A stretch of DNA of 64,000 bases from Diadema setosum (Eukaryota; Echinodermata; Echinoidea; Diadematoida; Diadematidae). The translations under genes and the position numbers were made by a program. The notes beneath the pieces are model-generated. The model had not been told where the DNA came from. It made no database searches and was given only the letters and a program-made list of their open reading frames with translations. Numbering within the stretch: the stretch's first letter is position 1; the number at the start of each line of letters is the position of its first letter. Where the stretch lies: assembly GCA_033980235.1 (NCBI GenBank), contig CM067075.1:2345148-2409147 (forward strand), read 5' to 3'. Positions 21,201-29,894 of this stretch are shown here, piece by piece.

Positions 21201-22765
21201 TCGGGATCTGGGTTGTCTGGTTCTCTTACTCCGGGTAGGTTACCTAAAATCAGGTCATAGAGTGGAGTTTTCATGCACAATGCGTTAACTTTCCCTACGT
21301 AGAAGGGAGTGTCAACATCTATTCTAGCGACGGGGAGAGTTTTCACTGTGCCATCAATCAGCACGCAAGTACTTTCTTCACCTGTCATTTGGTTTGGCTG
21401 GACAAGATCTTGTTTAATGACAGCTCCGCTGCAGCCGCTGTCTCTGAGAACAGAAATTTGGTTGTTATTGACTAGTCCGTTAGTAACTGGCATTTGTCTG
21501 ACCACATGTTCTTTGGTGCATGCTGCACTCATCAACGGCAAGGAGTGTCCACACTTGAATTGGATATGATCTGTGGTGGCTTCTAGTTTGGGGGCATTGA
21601 GTGGCATTCGAACCATCATACAAGAAGCCTCAATTTTGACCTTTGTGTTAGTGCAAGCTGGACATTGACAGGGAGTATGTGGATTTGGTTCTACCTTATC
21701 GGGTTCCGATGAAGCCAGGCTGTGTTCCGAGGTAGGGGGGTTTCCTTGCTCTGGATCCTGGGCGAGGACTAGACCTGCCGATTTCATGGGGGAGAAAGGA
21801 CAATAGTTAGCAATGTGACCTGGTTTGTGGCATATGAAACACGTTCTGCCTCTGGTTCCCTGTTTTGTACAATCACGGGCAAGGTGACCGTGTTGGTGGC
21901 AGTTGTAACATTTGGGTTGAGACGGGGGCCTATTTCCTGAAATGTTATTTGGAGGGATTTTACCTTCAGGTCTGGTGTTGCCCCGTGGCATTTGTCCCAC
22001 GTGTGTCTGGATGTTCCTTTGTGCCGGTGGGGGTGGTTTGAAGGTGCCTCCTCTGGCGTCTAAGTACTGCTCAGCTAGTTTCACCACGTCCTTCGAAGTC
22101 TCGGGCTGCCGTTCTTTTAGGAAGATGGCCAGCTCTCGATGACACCCACTGATGAGCTGCTCCCGGAGGAGTAGATCTGCCAGCTCCTCGAAAGTGTGCT
22201 CTATACCAGAGAGGCTTACCCACCTGTTCAAGTAGTTCTCTAGTCGGTTTGCATACTGGGATGCCGTTTCTCCTGTTGTCGGTTTGCCTGAAAAAAACTT
22301 GGAGCGAAATCCTTCTGCAGTGAGCTGAAAGGATTTCAAGAGTGCATGTTTCAAAGTGTCATAATCATTGGATTCCGCACTTGACAATCTAGAGTGGACA
22401 TCAAGAGCCTTACCTGTAAGCAGCGTGCTTAAGTTGAGTGCCCAGTCTGTAGTTGGCCAGTTTTGATTTTTGGCATATCGTTCGAACCGCTGTAGATAGG
22501 CATCTATGTTATCTTTGTCTTCGTGAAATAGAGGCAATTTTGGAGATCGAGCTTTGCACCCATTAGAACTTGATTCGCTTTTGGTTTGCTTTTCTCGCGC
22601 TATCGCCAATTGTAGCTCGGCTGTTTCTCTTTCCTGTCGCCTTAACTCTAACATGTCCGCTCTTTCCTCTCTGAGTCTCTTTTGCTCGTCTGTAACAAAC
22701 TGCCTAAGCTCCTCTCCACTGAATCCGAACTTTTCTCCAATTTCAGTTAACTTAGCTAGCTCCAT
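18284..22765 (-). CDS. Gag-Pol polyprotein of Gmr1-like gypsy element
   Basis: One open frame of 1493 codons from ATG 22765 to TAG 18286-18284. Order by residue: an N-terminal coiled-coil-prone region (1-65); a capsid region (about 80-245) whose second half resembles the SCAN fold; two CCHC knuckles (about 286-299 and 308-321); protease with DSG (about 442); integrase HHCC zinc finger (about 632-676); integrase core with DIVGP, TDQGTQF and a DD35E spacing (Glu about 803); a GPF module (QWKGPF); reverse transcriptase with VDFRKLN and YIDD (about 1230); and RNase H with TDAS (about 1375) ending DLLSRL. There is no internal stop or shift. The product should build particles, copy the RNA and integrate the DNA. 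Placing integrase ahead of RT is unusual for gypsy. Confidence 0.95.
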   Translation of the reverse strand: MELAKLTEIGEKFGFSGEELRQFVTDEQKRLREERADMLELRRQERETAELQLAIAREKQTKSESSSNGCKARSPKLPLFHEDKDNIDAYLQRFERYAKNQNWPTTDWALNLSTLLTGKALDVHSRLSSAESNDYDTLKHALLKSFQLTAEGFRSKFFSGKPTTGETASQYANRLENYLNRWVSLSGIEHTFEELADLLLREQLISGCHRELAIFLKERQPETSKDVVKLAEQYLDARGGTFKPPPPAQRNIQTHVGQMPRGNTRPEGKIPPNNISGNRPPSQPKCYNCHQHGHLARDCTKQGTRGRTCFICHKPGHIANYCPFSPMKSAGLVLAQDPEQGNPPTSEHSLASSEPDKVEPNPHTPCQCPACTNTKVKIEASCMMVRMPLNAPKLEATTDHIQFKCGHSLPLMSAACTKEHVVRQMPVTNGLVNNNQISVLRDSGCSGAVIKQDLVQPNQMTGEESTCVLIDGTVKTLPVARIDVDTPFYVGKVNALCMKTPLYDLILGNLPGVREPDNPDPDWTATPMPVGAVQTRAQAQRDGKPFRPLKTPHPMEDIVTPTALKEAQQKDETLHSLRELADTRSEKVSRNNGLSSFFYKDGILYRSFHSPQMDPDTTITQVVVPKQYRKQVMQTAHENILGGHQGTKKTTEKILTNFFWPGMNSDITRYCRSCDVCQRTLSKGRVTKVPLGKMPLIEVPFERIAVDIVGPIHPMTDQKNRYILTVIDVATRYPEAIPLPSIETERVAEALVSIFTRVGIPKEMLTDQGTQFTSDLMKEVSKLLSIKHFTTSPYHPAANGLVERFNGTLKQMLKRMCAENPKDWDRYITPLLFAVREAPQESMGFSPFELLYGRKVRGPLDILRELWTGEAETGETKSTYHYVLDLRNRIDETCRNAHTQLQKSANRYAKYYNQKAKHRELQVGDKVLLLLPTDRNKLLLQWKGPFDVISKISSMDYRIDLNGKPKVFHINLLKKYHARNDIPSISDAEAACTAVIECEEQNDDEEETQQPLTNTSLLQPFPFQAKESLDDVSINSALSSPQKEQVNELLNEYKDVLSDLPGRTTLGEHHIKLKGNEHLKSKPYPIPHSLRDTVREEVKTMLSLGVIEPSESPIASPIVLVKKPDGSNRFCVDFRKLNKVTVFDAEPIPDQDELFTKVAHAKFFTKIDLSKGYWQVPMAAESKPLTAFLTPDGLFQFTMMPFGLVNAPASFSRLMRRLLDRLGGTVNYIDDILIYSTTWEEHLRTLTELFRRLRAAKLTARPSKCFIGQTSVEFLGHVIDHGQVRPRPEKLKAIQEVSQPQTKRELRSFLGMANYYRKFIPNYAAVAAPLTDRTRNAEPNKVKWETSQEQAFTTLKEKLSNPPILHLPDLSQDFILRTDASNVGLGAVLLQTHQDERFPVSYASRKLLRREQAYSTIERECLAVVWAVKKFEPYLYGRQFVLETDHHPLVYMNKASPANGRLMRWILALQPYRFRVEAIRGSENVGADLLSRL

Positions 22766-22973
22766 TCCGAATTACCTGAGCACTTATAATACCAGAATGT
22801 ATTCAGATCAGTTCAGATCATGTACACAATGAATATACAACGGTGCACCTATGGATAGTACCTACATACAAATGTAGAGGAAACAAAAAAATCACAAGTT
22901 TTCCTCAACCTTTTTCTTTACACTTTTTTCTCCGTTTATATACCCATGTGACTTCGAATGGCACGAGTTATAT

Positions 22974-22991
22974 CTCCCGGACAAGCCCCCA
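22974..22991 (-). other. Primer-binding site, tRNA-Pro-like
   Basis: The - strand reads TGGGGGCTTGTCCGGGAG, five bases after the end of the 5' LTR. It is close to the tRNA-Pro primer site used by many vertebrate retroviruses. Assignment rests on my knowledge of that sequence. Confidence 0.7.
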
Positions 22992-22996
22992 GAAAA

Positions 22997-24509
22997 TGTC
23001 ACATGGGCGGACTCAAATAATGCTCAATCACACTCGTGCCATTCACTTCAATGTACAATTTAATATAAGCATTTGTGGAATATTTACAGGACTGAAATCA
23101 AGGAGTTGTGACCAACATAAAATGCAAAATCAAAATTCTTAGTGAGATAAATTTAATTACAATACTCTTATATTCGACAACCATGTGAACGGGACCCTGT
23201 CTTGGTCCGGTTCCACCTGTAATTTTGGCGTGACACTTGTTCAGAATAATTATACCAGCTTCACTATCAATTCGTTATCCCTGACTATCCCTGACTATCT
23301 GCTATCAAGCGCAACACTATTTGGTTCACACCACCGTAGTGCTGATCCGGAGATGACCAGCCTGCACGCACGACGGTTTACCGCGGTTAAAACACTTGTC
23401 TTCAATTACACTGCTTCCGTTTACATCCGGGTTCTGTGCTAACCCGCAATTATCATGAAGTATATAAATACCAATCTTCGAATTATGTGCACATTATTTT
23501 CATCTTTTTACCAATTTAACATGACCTTCATCTCTCTACTTCAGCGACACTTCCACGTCGTAACCAATCATATCTACAGGGTGTCATGCACCCGCCAGGT
23601 TCATCGCTCACCTGCGTTGTCCCCAGAGTCACATTAATTGTCAAACTGTTCGCTTCCAGAACATGAACTGATTCGTGGGTGGAGCGTCCTTATATGCGAG
23701 GTTGCTGTTCCAGCTCCAAAGTGTCGCGAGGGACCCGCGTTCCGTATTCTTTGGCGTCCAAAGTCCTCCCTAGCGAGGGGCGGACCCAGTCGCTCTGCTG
23801 CGAATGCGTCGGCCTGGGAGTAGGCTCGTCCTCGGTCTCGGCGCCATCAATGACCGGTGTAATATAACCAAAATGCCTCTTCTTCTTGGCTACTGGAAGG
23901 CTGCAAAGGCTGTTGGAATACGCCTTCTGGCAGCAAACAAAATCTGAACTCTAATCAGCCAGTACACAGGCTGACGGTAAGGTGGACGGACGGCTCCTGG
24001 CCGCAAACGAAATTGGGCTTAGACACAAAATTATCTTGCCAACTGGCGCCTGAGTGTGGCAGGTTGGTTTCCTGCCATCACGGAGCTAACTCAATGTTCT
24101 CTCGGTGAAATCAAATGGTGTCTGCCCCGAAAAGATCCAACTCTACTGTTAAATTGCTACTCGACTACGACACTCCTTTTCGAGGCATTTGGAATATTTG
24201 ATACAACTAAAAGGACTTGAACGAAAACACCTATACAGCACTCTCCCGGAACTGGAGCTATTTCCTGTCTTTTCTTTCTACATTAATTGACATGCAAAAA
24301 TAAATGAACTCCTCTCGGTCATCGATGGCGCTACGTGTAAAACATTTACACCTGTCTTATCACTTTCTCTCTCTCGCTCTCGCTTTCTCTCTCGCTCCCT
24401 CACTCGCACCCTTTGTCTCGTTATCCCTACCCGTAAACATGTTTGTCTAGTTGAATGACCGATAGGTGATGTACATGAAACAACCTGGAAATGCATTTTC
24501 AATGTGACA
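22997..24509 (-). repeat. 5' LTR of the Gmr1-like element
   Basis: 1513 bp, the same as 16703-18215. As the element reads on the - strand this copy carries the promoter. Confidence 0.95.
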
Positions 24510-24625
24510 ACCATGCTGCTGTACAGAGAGCCTAACATACAACGGCATTAATGAACTTTTGAAACTAGATAGCAGAAGAACACCGTATGTACCCTATACG
24601 AAGAGAGAAATGGAGGAGCATAAAT

Positions 24626-25912
24626 CTATTTAAGGACATAATCAGTGAGATAAGATGTAATACGGTGGCTGCAATGAGGGTATCGCCTGTTAGGTGAGGG
24701 CGCTGGAAGGCACTGGGGGAGCTGCCGGAGATAACAGGTTCGTCGTACTGGAAAGCTCATGTGGGATATCAGGGGGTTCGGTGGTCTGGGTTCAGGGGGC
24801 ACCGTCATGACATCAGGGGCATTCAAAGGGGGTATACAGTCATTAGACGCTGCCGAGAGACCAGGAGGATCTGGTATGGAATTGGAATGGTTCGTCGTCA
24901 AGGTGACGGGCTGATCACTCTCGTCATCACACTCCTGAGGTTAATACTGCTGCGAAGGTAGAGGAGGAAAGTCTGAAGGAACTTTCAGACAATCAGAACG
25001 TCGCACACGGTAAGAAGTGGAACGAAGCTGGTTGCCGACAAACTTGCGGATGTTGCACCACTCATTCTCAACAGTACAAACGAGGGAGTGGTGTCGAGAA
25101 TGGGTCTTGGATCGATCCGTTTGAAGATAGACGAGATCACCAACATGAATGCCACTATCTGACAAGGGGGATGGACGTGTGGGAGCCTTCGACTTGACAC
25201 TAGGGCCATGGAAAGCAAGACGTCTATTGTGCTGAGCCATTATGATATCTTTGTCATTCGCAGGAATTTGCTCACTAGTGAACTGATCACGTTATGAGTC
25301 AACAATTCCCGAGCAGAGAGGCCATTACCACGGAATCGACTGTTGAGGCGGTTTGTAGCCAAGGCTAGTGCAAGGGGGGGGGGGGGGGTAACTGGACCAT
25401 CACGGGGGTCGTCATGAAGTACTTCGTCTTCTAGCTCACGAATAGCTTTTTAGGAGACTGAATTCTTGTTCACATTTTTGGCATGACCGAGCTCTATCGT
25501 AATCCCCTGCCTATGTAGTACCTGATCATTAGGAGATCAGGAGACTTGATGTATACGATGTGACGGTCTCTCTGAGGACAAATATGAGCTGCCGAGCGCG
25601 TATTATGACATCTGCCCTAAAGGATATACCCACCTTGGTGGATCACATGTGGTCTGGGGTGTTGCAGCATGGGGAGCATTCGGAAGAGAGAGACAGCCGT
25701 GGCATCCCAGGGTGACTTGTTGAATAACTGCATCTAGGTCCAAGGCAAAGAAATAACGAGACACCATCTGTCTGAGCTGGTGTTTGGTAGGGTGACTCAT
25801 TAGTTGGAGATGCAGAGCAGTGAGGATACCAGGAAGCACCTTGCGGGGAATGACAATACGCTCTTGCCGTGGCTGAAATGCACCTTCCTGTCGGAAAACA
25901 AGAGGTCATCAC
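24626..25912 (-). pseudogene. Decayed gypsy integrase region
   Basis: At 25603-25839 the frame has LMSHPTKHQLRQMVSRYFF and VTLGCHGCLS, the HHCC zinc finger of integrase. 24941-25240 has GDLVYLQTDRSKTHSRH and RSTSYRVRRSDCLKVP, typical of the C-terminal domain. 24626-24901 is a Pro-rich tail ending TDYVLK. The catalytic core between them is lost to frameshifts and deletion, with a G run at 25374-25388. Confidence 0.65.
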
Positions 25913-25942
25913 CAGCGATAGTAGTAACCTGAAGATAGCGCT

Positions 25943-26977
25943 TCACGAATCACGAATATTCGTCAGCTTCTTCGATGGGCGGGCGGGCACACTGCTTGAG
26001 GTGAGCATGCGTACGGCGGAGGTCTGGACAATATGACTGAATTCGTCCCCATGCATTGCGGATGTAGATGAAATGCGTGTATGGCCAGAAGAAACATCGT
26101 CCATGTTACTGCGGTGAACATCAGCACCCTCCAACCGGGTGATAAACGAGCAAACTTGACACTTGGACTCATGACAAGGAGGAGCGTTTCTACTGGCAAA
26201 GTCTGCAGGGACATTTGCACAGCCAGCCAGATGGCGAATAGACAGCTGGTATCGGCTCACAGTTGTTAGGGATGTGAAAAGACTAGCCGAAAATTCTCCA
26301 CGGCACAGCTTTTCATATGCCTGAACACATGGTTTGCTGTCAGAGAGGATGCACACAGGGTGATTGGATTGAATGATATACGGGATAAAATATTTAGTGG
26401 CGGTGGCAATAGACAGCGCCTCAACCTTACAGGGGAGCTAGGTAATCTGGCGACCATGCAGCCTAGCACTATTAAGAAGCCAGCGACAAAAGGCTACCTC
26501 GTGTCACGTAGGCCCTACATTGTTGCACCGAGGCCACGCTTTTTTGACAGACCCATCTGTGAAAATCCACAACTGGTCAGAGGGGCGTGGGAGTGTGATA
26601 GTTCGTGTGGACTGAATGGCAGACTAGGCCTTGGTTAAGGCATCATGCAACTCATCCGTCCAGTTGATATGGTCTTGTGATTTAAAGCCAGCAATGGAGT
26701 TATCAAGGGGGCTCAAGTATGCAGCACAACTGGGGAGTACATGAGCAAGCATCTTGTGCGCACCAACGAAAGATCTCATGTCTTTCACTGTAGTGGGAGG
26801 AGAGCAGGTTGACAATGTTGTTATCCTGTGGGGACTTGCGCGAAGGGTTCCTTCAGACCAGATCCACCCTAGGATAGTGGTAGTCTTGGAACATACTGTA
26901 GTTGTCGGGGATAGGTGGAGGCATTTGGCAGCAAGGACATGTTTAGCAGCAAGGACATGTTTAGCACCCAAGACCAA
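25943..26977 (-). pseudogene. Decayed gypsy RT thumb and RNase H region
   Basis: 26624-26977 has [19 protein letters not shown] and MRSFVGAHKMLAHVLP, the segment joining RT to RNase H in gypsy Pol, then ISPLD-like and HINWTDELHDAL motifs. 25943-26356 has ILSDSKPCVQAYEKLC (RNase H DS motif) and LAGCANVPADFASRN (RNase H end). Several frames are used and stops are frequent. Confidence 0.65.
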
Positions 26978-27964
26978 TTCTGCAACAGGGCTTGCGGTGT
27001 GTCAGCACCACAGTACAAGTCATCTGCCAACTTGACAACGATACCTTCGAGCAACAAGTATCCAAGTACTCGACACATCAATTCCTCAAAGGCAGTCTCA
27101 GAACCTGGCATTCCCATTGCACAACGGGTATAGACACGGAAGGGTGTGGCCACACCACAGTATTTCATTGACTCATGGGAGAGAGGTATTTGGCAGAAAG
27201 CACTTGAAGATCGCATGCGACAAGGTACAGTACTTCCACTGACCAATCTTACGTAATGTGGAATGAACATCTGGTAAGGCTGAAAGCTGGGGCGTGGAAT
27301 AGCTGCCAACATCAGCGAAGGCTGTGACCAACAGGTGACCGCCATTGGGTTTGACCAGGAAAGATGGGTTGACGTATTCGACACTGACGCCAATGTCAAA
27401 CTTTTCCTGCAACTCAACAAGCATGTCGCGGGAATACAACGGGAGTCGGCCCTTGCGCTGACGTGATGGCACTTGGCCCATGTTCACAACAGCTTGGAAT
27501 AGGCCAAAAGCAGCATTACAGCCCTTGAATGATGAAGTGAACACTCCATCATATTCGGCGTGGAGTGCCTGGAAGGCATGCCTTGTCTGAGAGGGGAGAA
27601 CCTTGTCTGGATCAACAGCCGCTGACTCAAAAGATCGGCCTGTGGATCGATTTCTACGAGGCAGAGCAGATGGTGCCTGCTGCTCAGGCATAAGAGAGTG
27701 CAACTGCCTTGCACTGCGAATAACGCAGGGAGCATCAGACAGATTGGGAATGCGGATCCTAACTGCTATGCTCGGCACACGTGCCCTGGGGGACCGAGAA
27801 GCATTCCTGCATGGGAGAGGTAAGGGGGACTCAAAGCGAGGATCTACAGCAAAGGATCTCATCATTCTCAAAACTATGGGAAGGCAACTCAAGCTCAAGG
27901 AACTCTCCTGGCCAGAGAGTCGTGGTTGTCGGAGGAGCACATGGAGAACATGTGCACGTCGCAC
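26869..27964 (-). pseudogene. Decayed gypsy reverse transcriptase
   Basis: 27173-27964 carries the RT entry ([21 protein letters not shown]). 26869-27420 carries [21 protein letters not shown] and [13 protein letters not shown], where ADD is the catalytic pair. A direct repeat of about 18 bp at 26934-26968 adds a small in-frame duplication. The two parts are in different frames, so it is not functional. Confidence 0.7.
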
Positions 27965-28234
27965 AGCACGACCAAGTTTGGACTTTCCAGTGGAACCATA
28001 CTAGTACACCGTGCCATCATCCAATGTAATCTGGCGCTTAGCGGGTCGAATGGCCGCATCACTGCGCTCCATAAATGGAGTCCCGGCGAGGACCTCAACA
28101 TCTAGATTCTCCACAACTAAGCCCTCAAAATGGAAGACATGTTTATCACGAGAAAATGTGAGACAAGATTCACCAACAATTTACTTCCAAGGGGGATGAG
28201 CCATCAGCTTGGCGAGCTGACTAGGATGTTGGAA

Positions 28235-29404
28235 TCAAGTACAACCGAGGGCATGTGCTGTGGAAGCAAGCAGCGTGTTCCCTGTAGCACCACTATCAAC
28301 ATCGATACAGACAGCACAATGATTGTAAAAGGCATCAAAGTAAGGGGACTGACACTTTTGCACATGGAGTGTTTTCAGTGGAGGGTTCCTCACAAACAAA
28401 ACCAGACTAAGAATGCCCGGGTCAACCTGAAAGTCCCGGGGGTCAATGCTATCAGCAAGTATCTCATCACTGTCAAAAATCTTAGTGACTTGACGGGCTT
28501 TAGTCATGTACTGCCTATCAGATTCAGGGAGATAGGGACACACACTGAGGAAGTGACTGCAAGGGCGACCAGCCTGATGGCAGAGGGGACATGACTTAAT
28601 AGCAGGCTTGGCACAGGGTCGACTTTGAAATTGTGGTTGGGGACGCCTAGGAGTAGACTGATTACGACTTCGCGGGAGGGGGGAGGCAACAGCGTGTATG
28701 GCTTTGGAACATTCAACTGACTCGAGGAGACTGGTAAGGGCTTGAGAAATCTCAGGCTTGAGAGAAGCAAGTGTACGTGACCGGAGATCTGTACCATATC
28801 TTTGTTTGACTATTTGTGGGAGATCAGGATGTGACAACTGAAGCCAATGCAGCACTATGAAGTTCTCAATAGTTGGCGTGAGCTTTTCATCTTCCTTGAT
28901 TTGATCACCGTGGTGATTGATTCCCCCACCAGAATTCAAAATATTATCCTCTACAAAGGCAAGTATCCTTTGTTACAGGTCTTCAGGTCGATCATCAGAA
29001 AAAAATCAATAACATGAGCTCCTGTCGACTGAAAGCCATAGTGAAGGCGAGTTGTTGACCAAATGTCAATGAGTGATGTAGAATTGCGCACTATGCAGAT
29101 CCTAGTAATCACAGGACAGAAAATATGCAATCTGGCCAAACGTAAGATCAAGCATGACAGCCTTTTGTTGAGCCGTTTTGCGAGACTCTGAGGGGACAGA
29201 GCTAGTATCATCAAGAAAACCTCTATTAGGATTTGCCTTTGTCTTTTCGGACCATTTCACTATTAACTCACCGAGAAAAGGTGCAAAGTGGGGATCTAGG
29301 TTTAGAGTGTACGGGAGATGCTATCTCCAACTTTCGAATGAGGTGATAGTCTCTATCTTTTCCAGGCACCATTGTTTGGGCACCTTGGGCATAGCACACG
29401 CCAT
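28235..29404 (-). pseudogene. Decayed gypsy Gag and protease
   Basis: Reading from an ATG at 29404 (MACAMPKVPKQW), the gag frame is broken by a shift near 29325 and by stops, then resumes at 28939 as a 234-codon frame. That part has ENFIVLHWLQLSHPDLP, an unusual knuckle (CPLC, then 8 residues, His, 4 residues, Cys) and VDSGATGNTLL, the protease active site. The knuckle spacing differs from the usual CX2CX4HX4C. Confidence 0.65.
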
Positions 29405-29894
29405 TTTAGAGGTGTGGGACTGTACACTACTGGCAAAATAATTGATCACTATGAGTCCTTGTACAAAGTTCGTTTACAGTGGACATGGCTATTTATTTCC
29501 AGTAAAATTCCTCCCAGTGTTAGGCAAGGTTTCACTAAGGCTGTGGGTAGAGATCCAGCGCTGCCACCACGTAATAATGGAAGGACTACTGGATGATCTT
29601 TGATCATACAACAATTGCCACAACAGCCGGCACGACGCTTGGTCCTGAGCTCAAATATTCAGTCTTGAAAGAACGTTATCGCTTAAGAGGTATAGGACAT
29701 TTGTGAAGGACAATAAAATATTGCAAATCGCATTGATTATCCGAATTCTCAACAGTAGAGACATTATATAATACAAACAAAGGTCTGTACGTCTTTAAGC
29801 TAAATCATTATATCATTAAAAAATGTAAATATTCTGAGTAGGCGTTCATAAAAAAAAATAATAACTTTTCCTATTTCTCTATCTAATCATACAG

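Larger units (their letters stand above)
16703..24509 (-). mobile_element. Complete Gmr1-like Ty3/gypsy LTR retrotransposon
   Basis: 7807 bp, with 1513-bp LTRs at both ends and target duplication ACCAT at 16698-16702 and 24510-24514. The LTRs begin TGTCACAT and end ATGTGACA. I found no difference between them on reading and no length difference, so insertion was very recent. A PBS (22974-22991), a polypurine tract (18216-18230) and a single open gag-pol frame are all in place. Integrase precedes reverse transcriptase, the copia-like order known in deuterostome Gmr1-type gypsy elements. It lies in the gene A intron, antisense. No env-like frame exists. Confidence 0.95.
24515..29615 (-). mobile_element. 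Decayed Ty3/gypsy-like element (gag-PR-RT-RH-INT order)
   Basis: Pieces of gag, protease, RT, RNase H and integrase occur in the normal gypsy order reading right to left, in several frames with many stops. The RT catalytic box reads LADDLYCG. Upstream of gag, near 29556-29572, the - strand reads TGGTGGCAGCGCTGGAT, a possible tRNA primer site. The element is old compared with the Gmr1-like copy that landed in or beside it. Confidence 0.75.
9644..29894 (+). other. Intron of LRR gene A (20,251 bp)
   Basis: Bounded by GTAAGG at 9644 and a ...TCATACAG acceptor at 29887-29894; phase 0. It contains two LINE pieces, a decayed gypsy element and a complete Gmr1-like element, all antisense to the gene, plus several MITE-like units. 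The equivalent intron of gene B is 12.1 kb with entirely different contents, so both introns were enlarged by independent insertions. Confidence 0.8.

Noticed and set aside
19323..22832. Several + strand open frames across the gag-pol region
   Set aside because: They are antisense shadows of the 1493-codon frame.
15606..29615. A giant insertion with a 23-bp target duplication
   Set aside because: The shared segment extends with mismatches beyond 23 bp and no known element makes such long duplications; LTR remnants explain it better.
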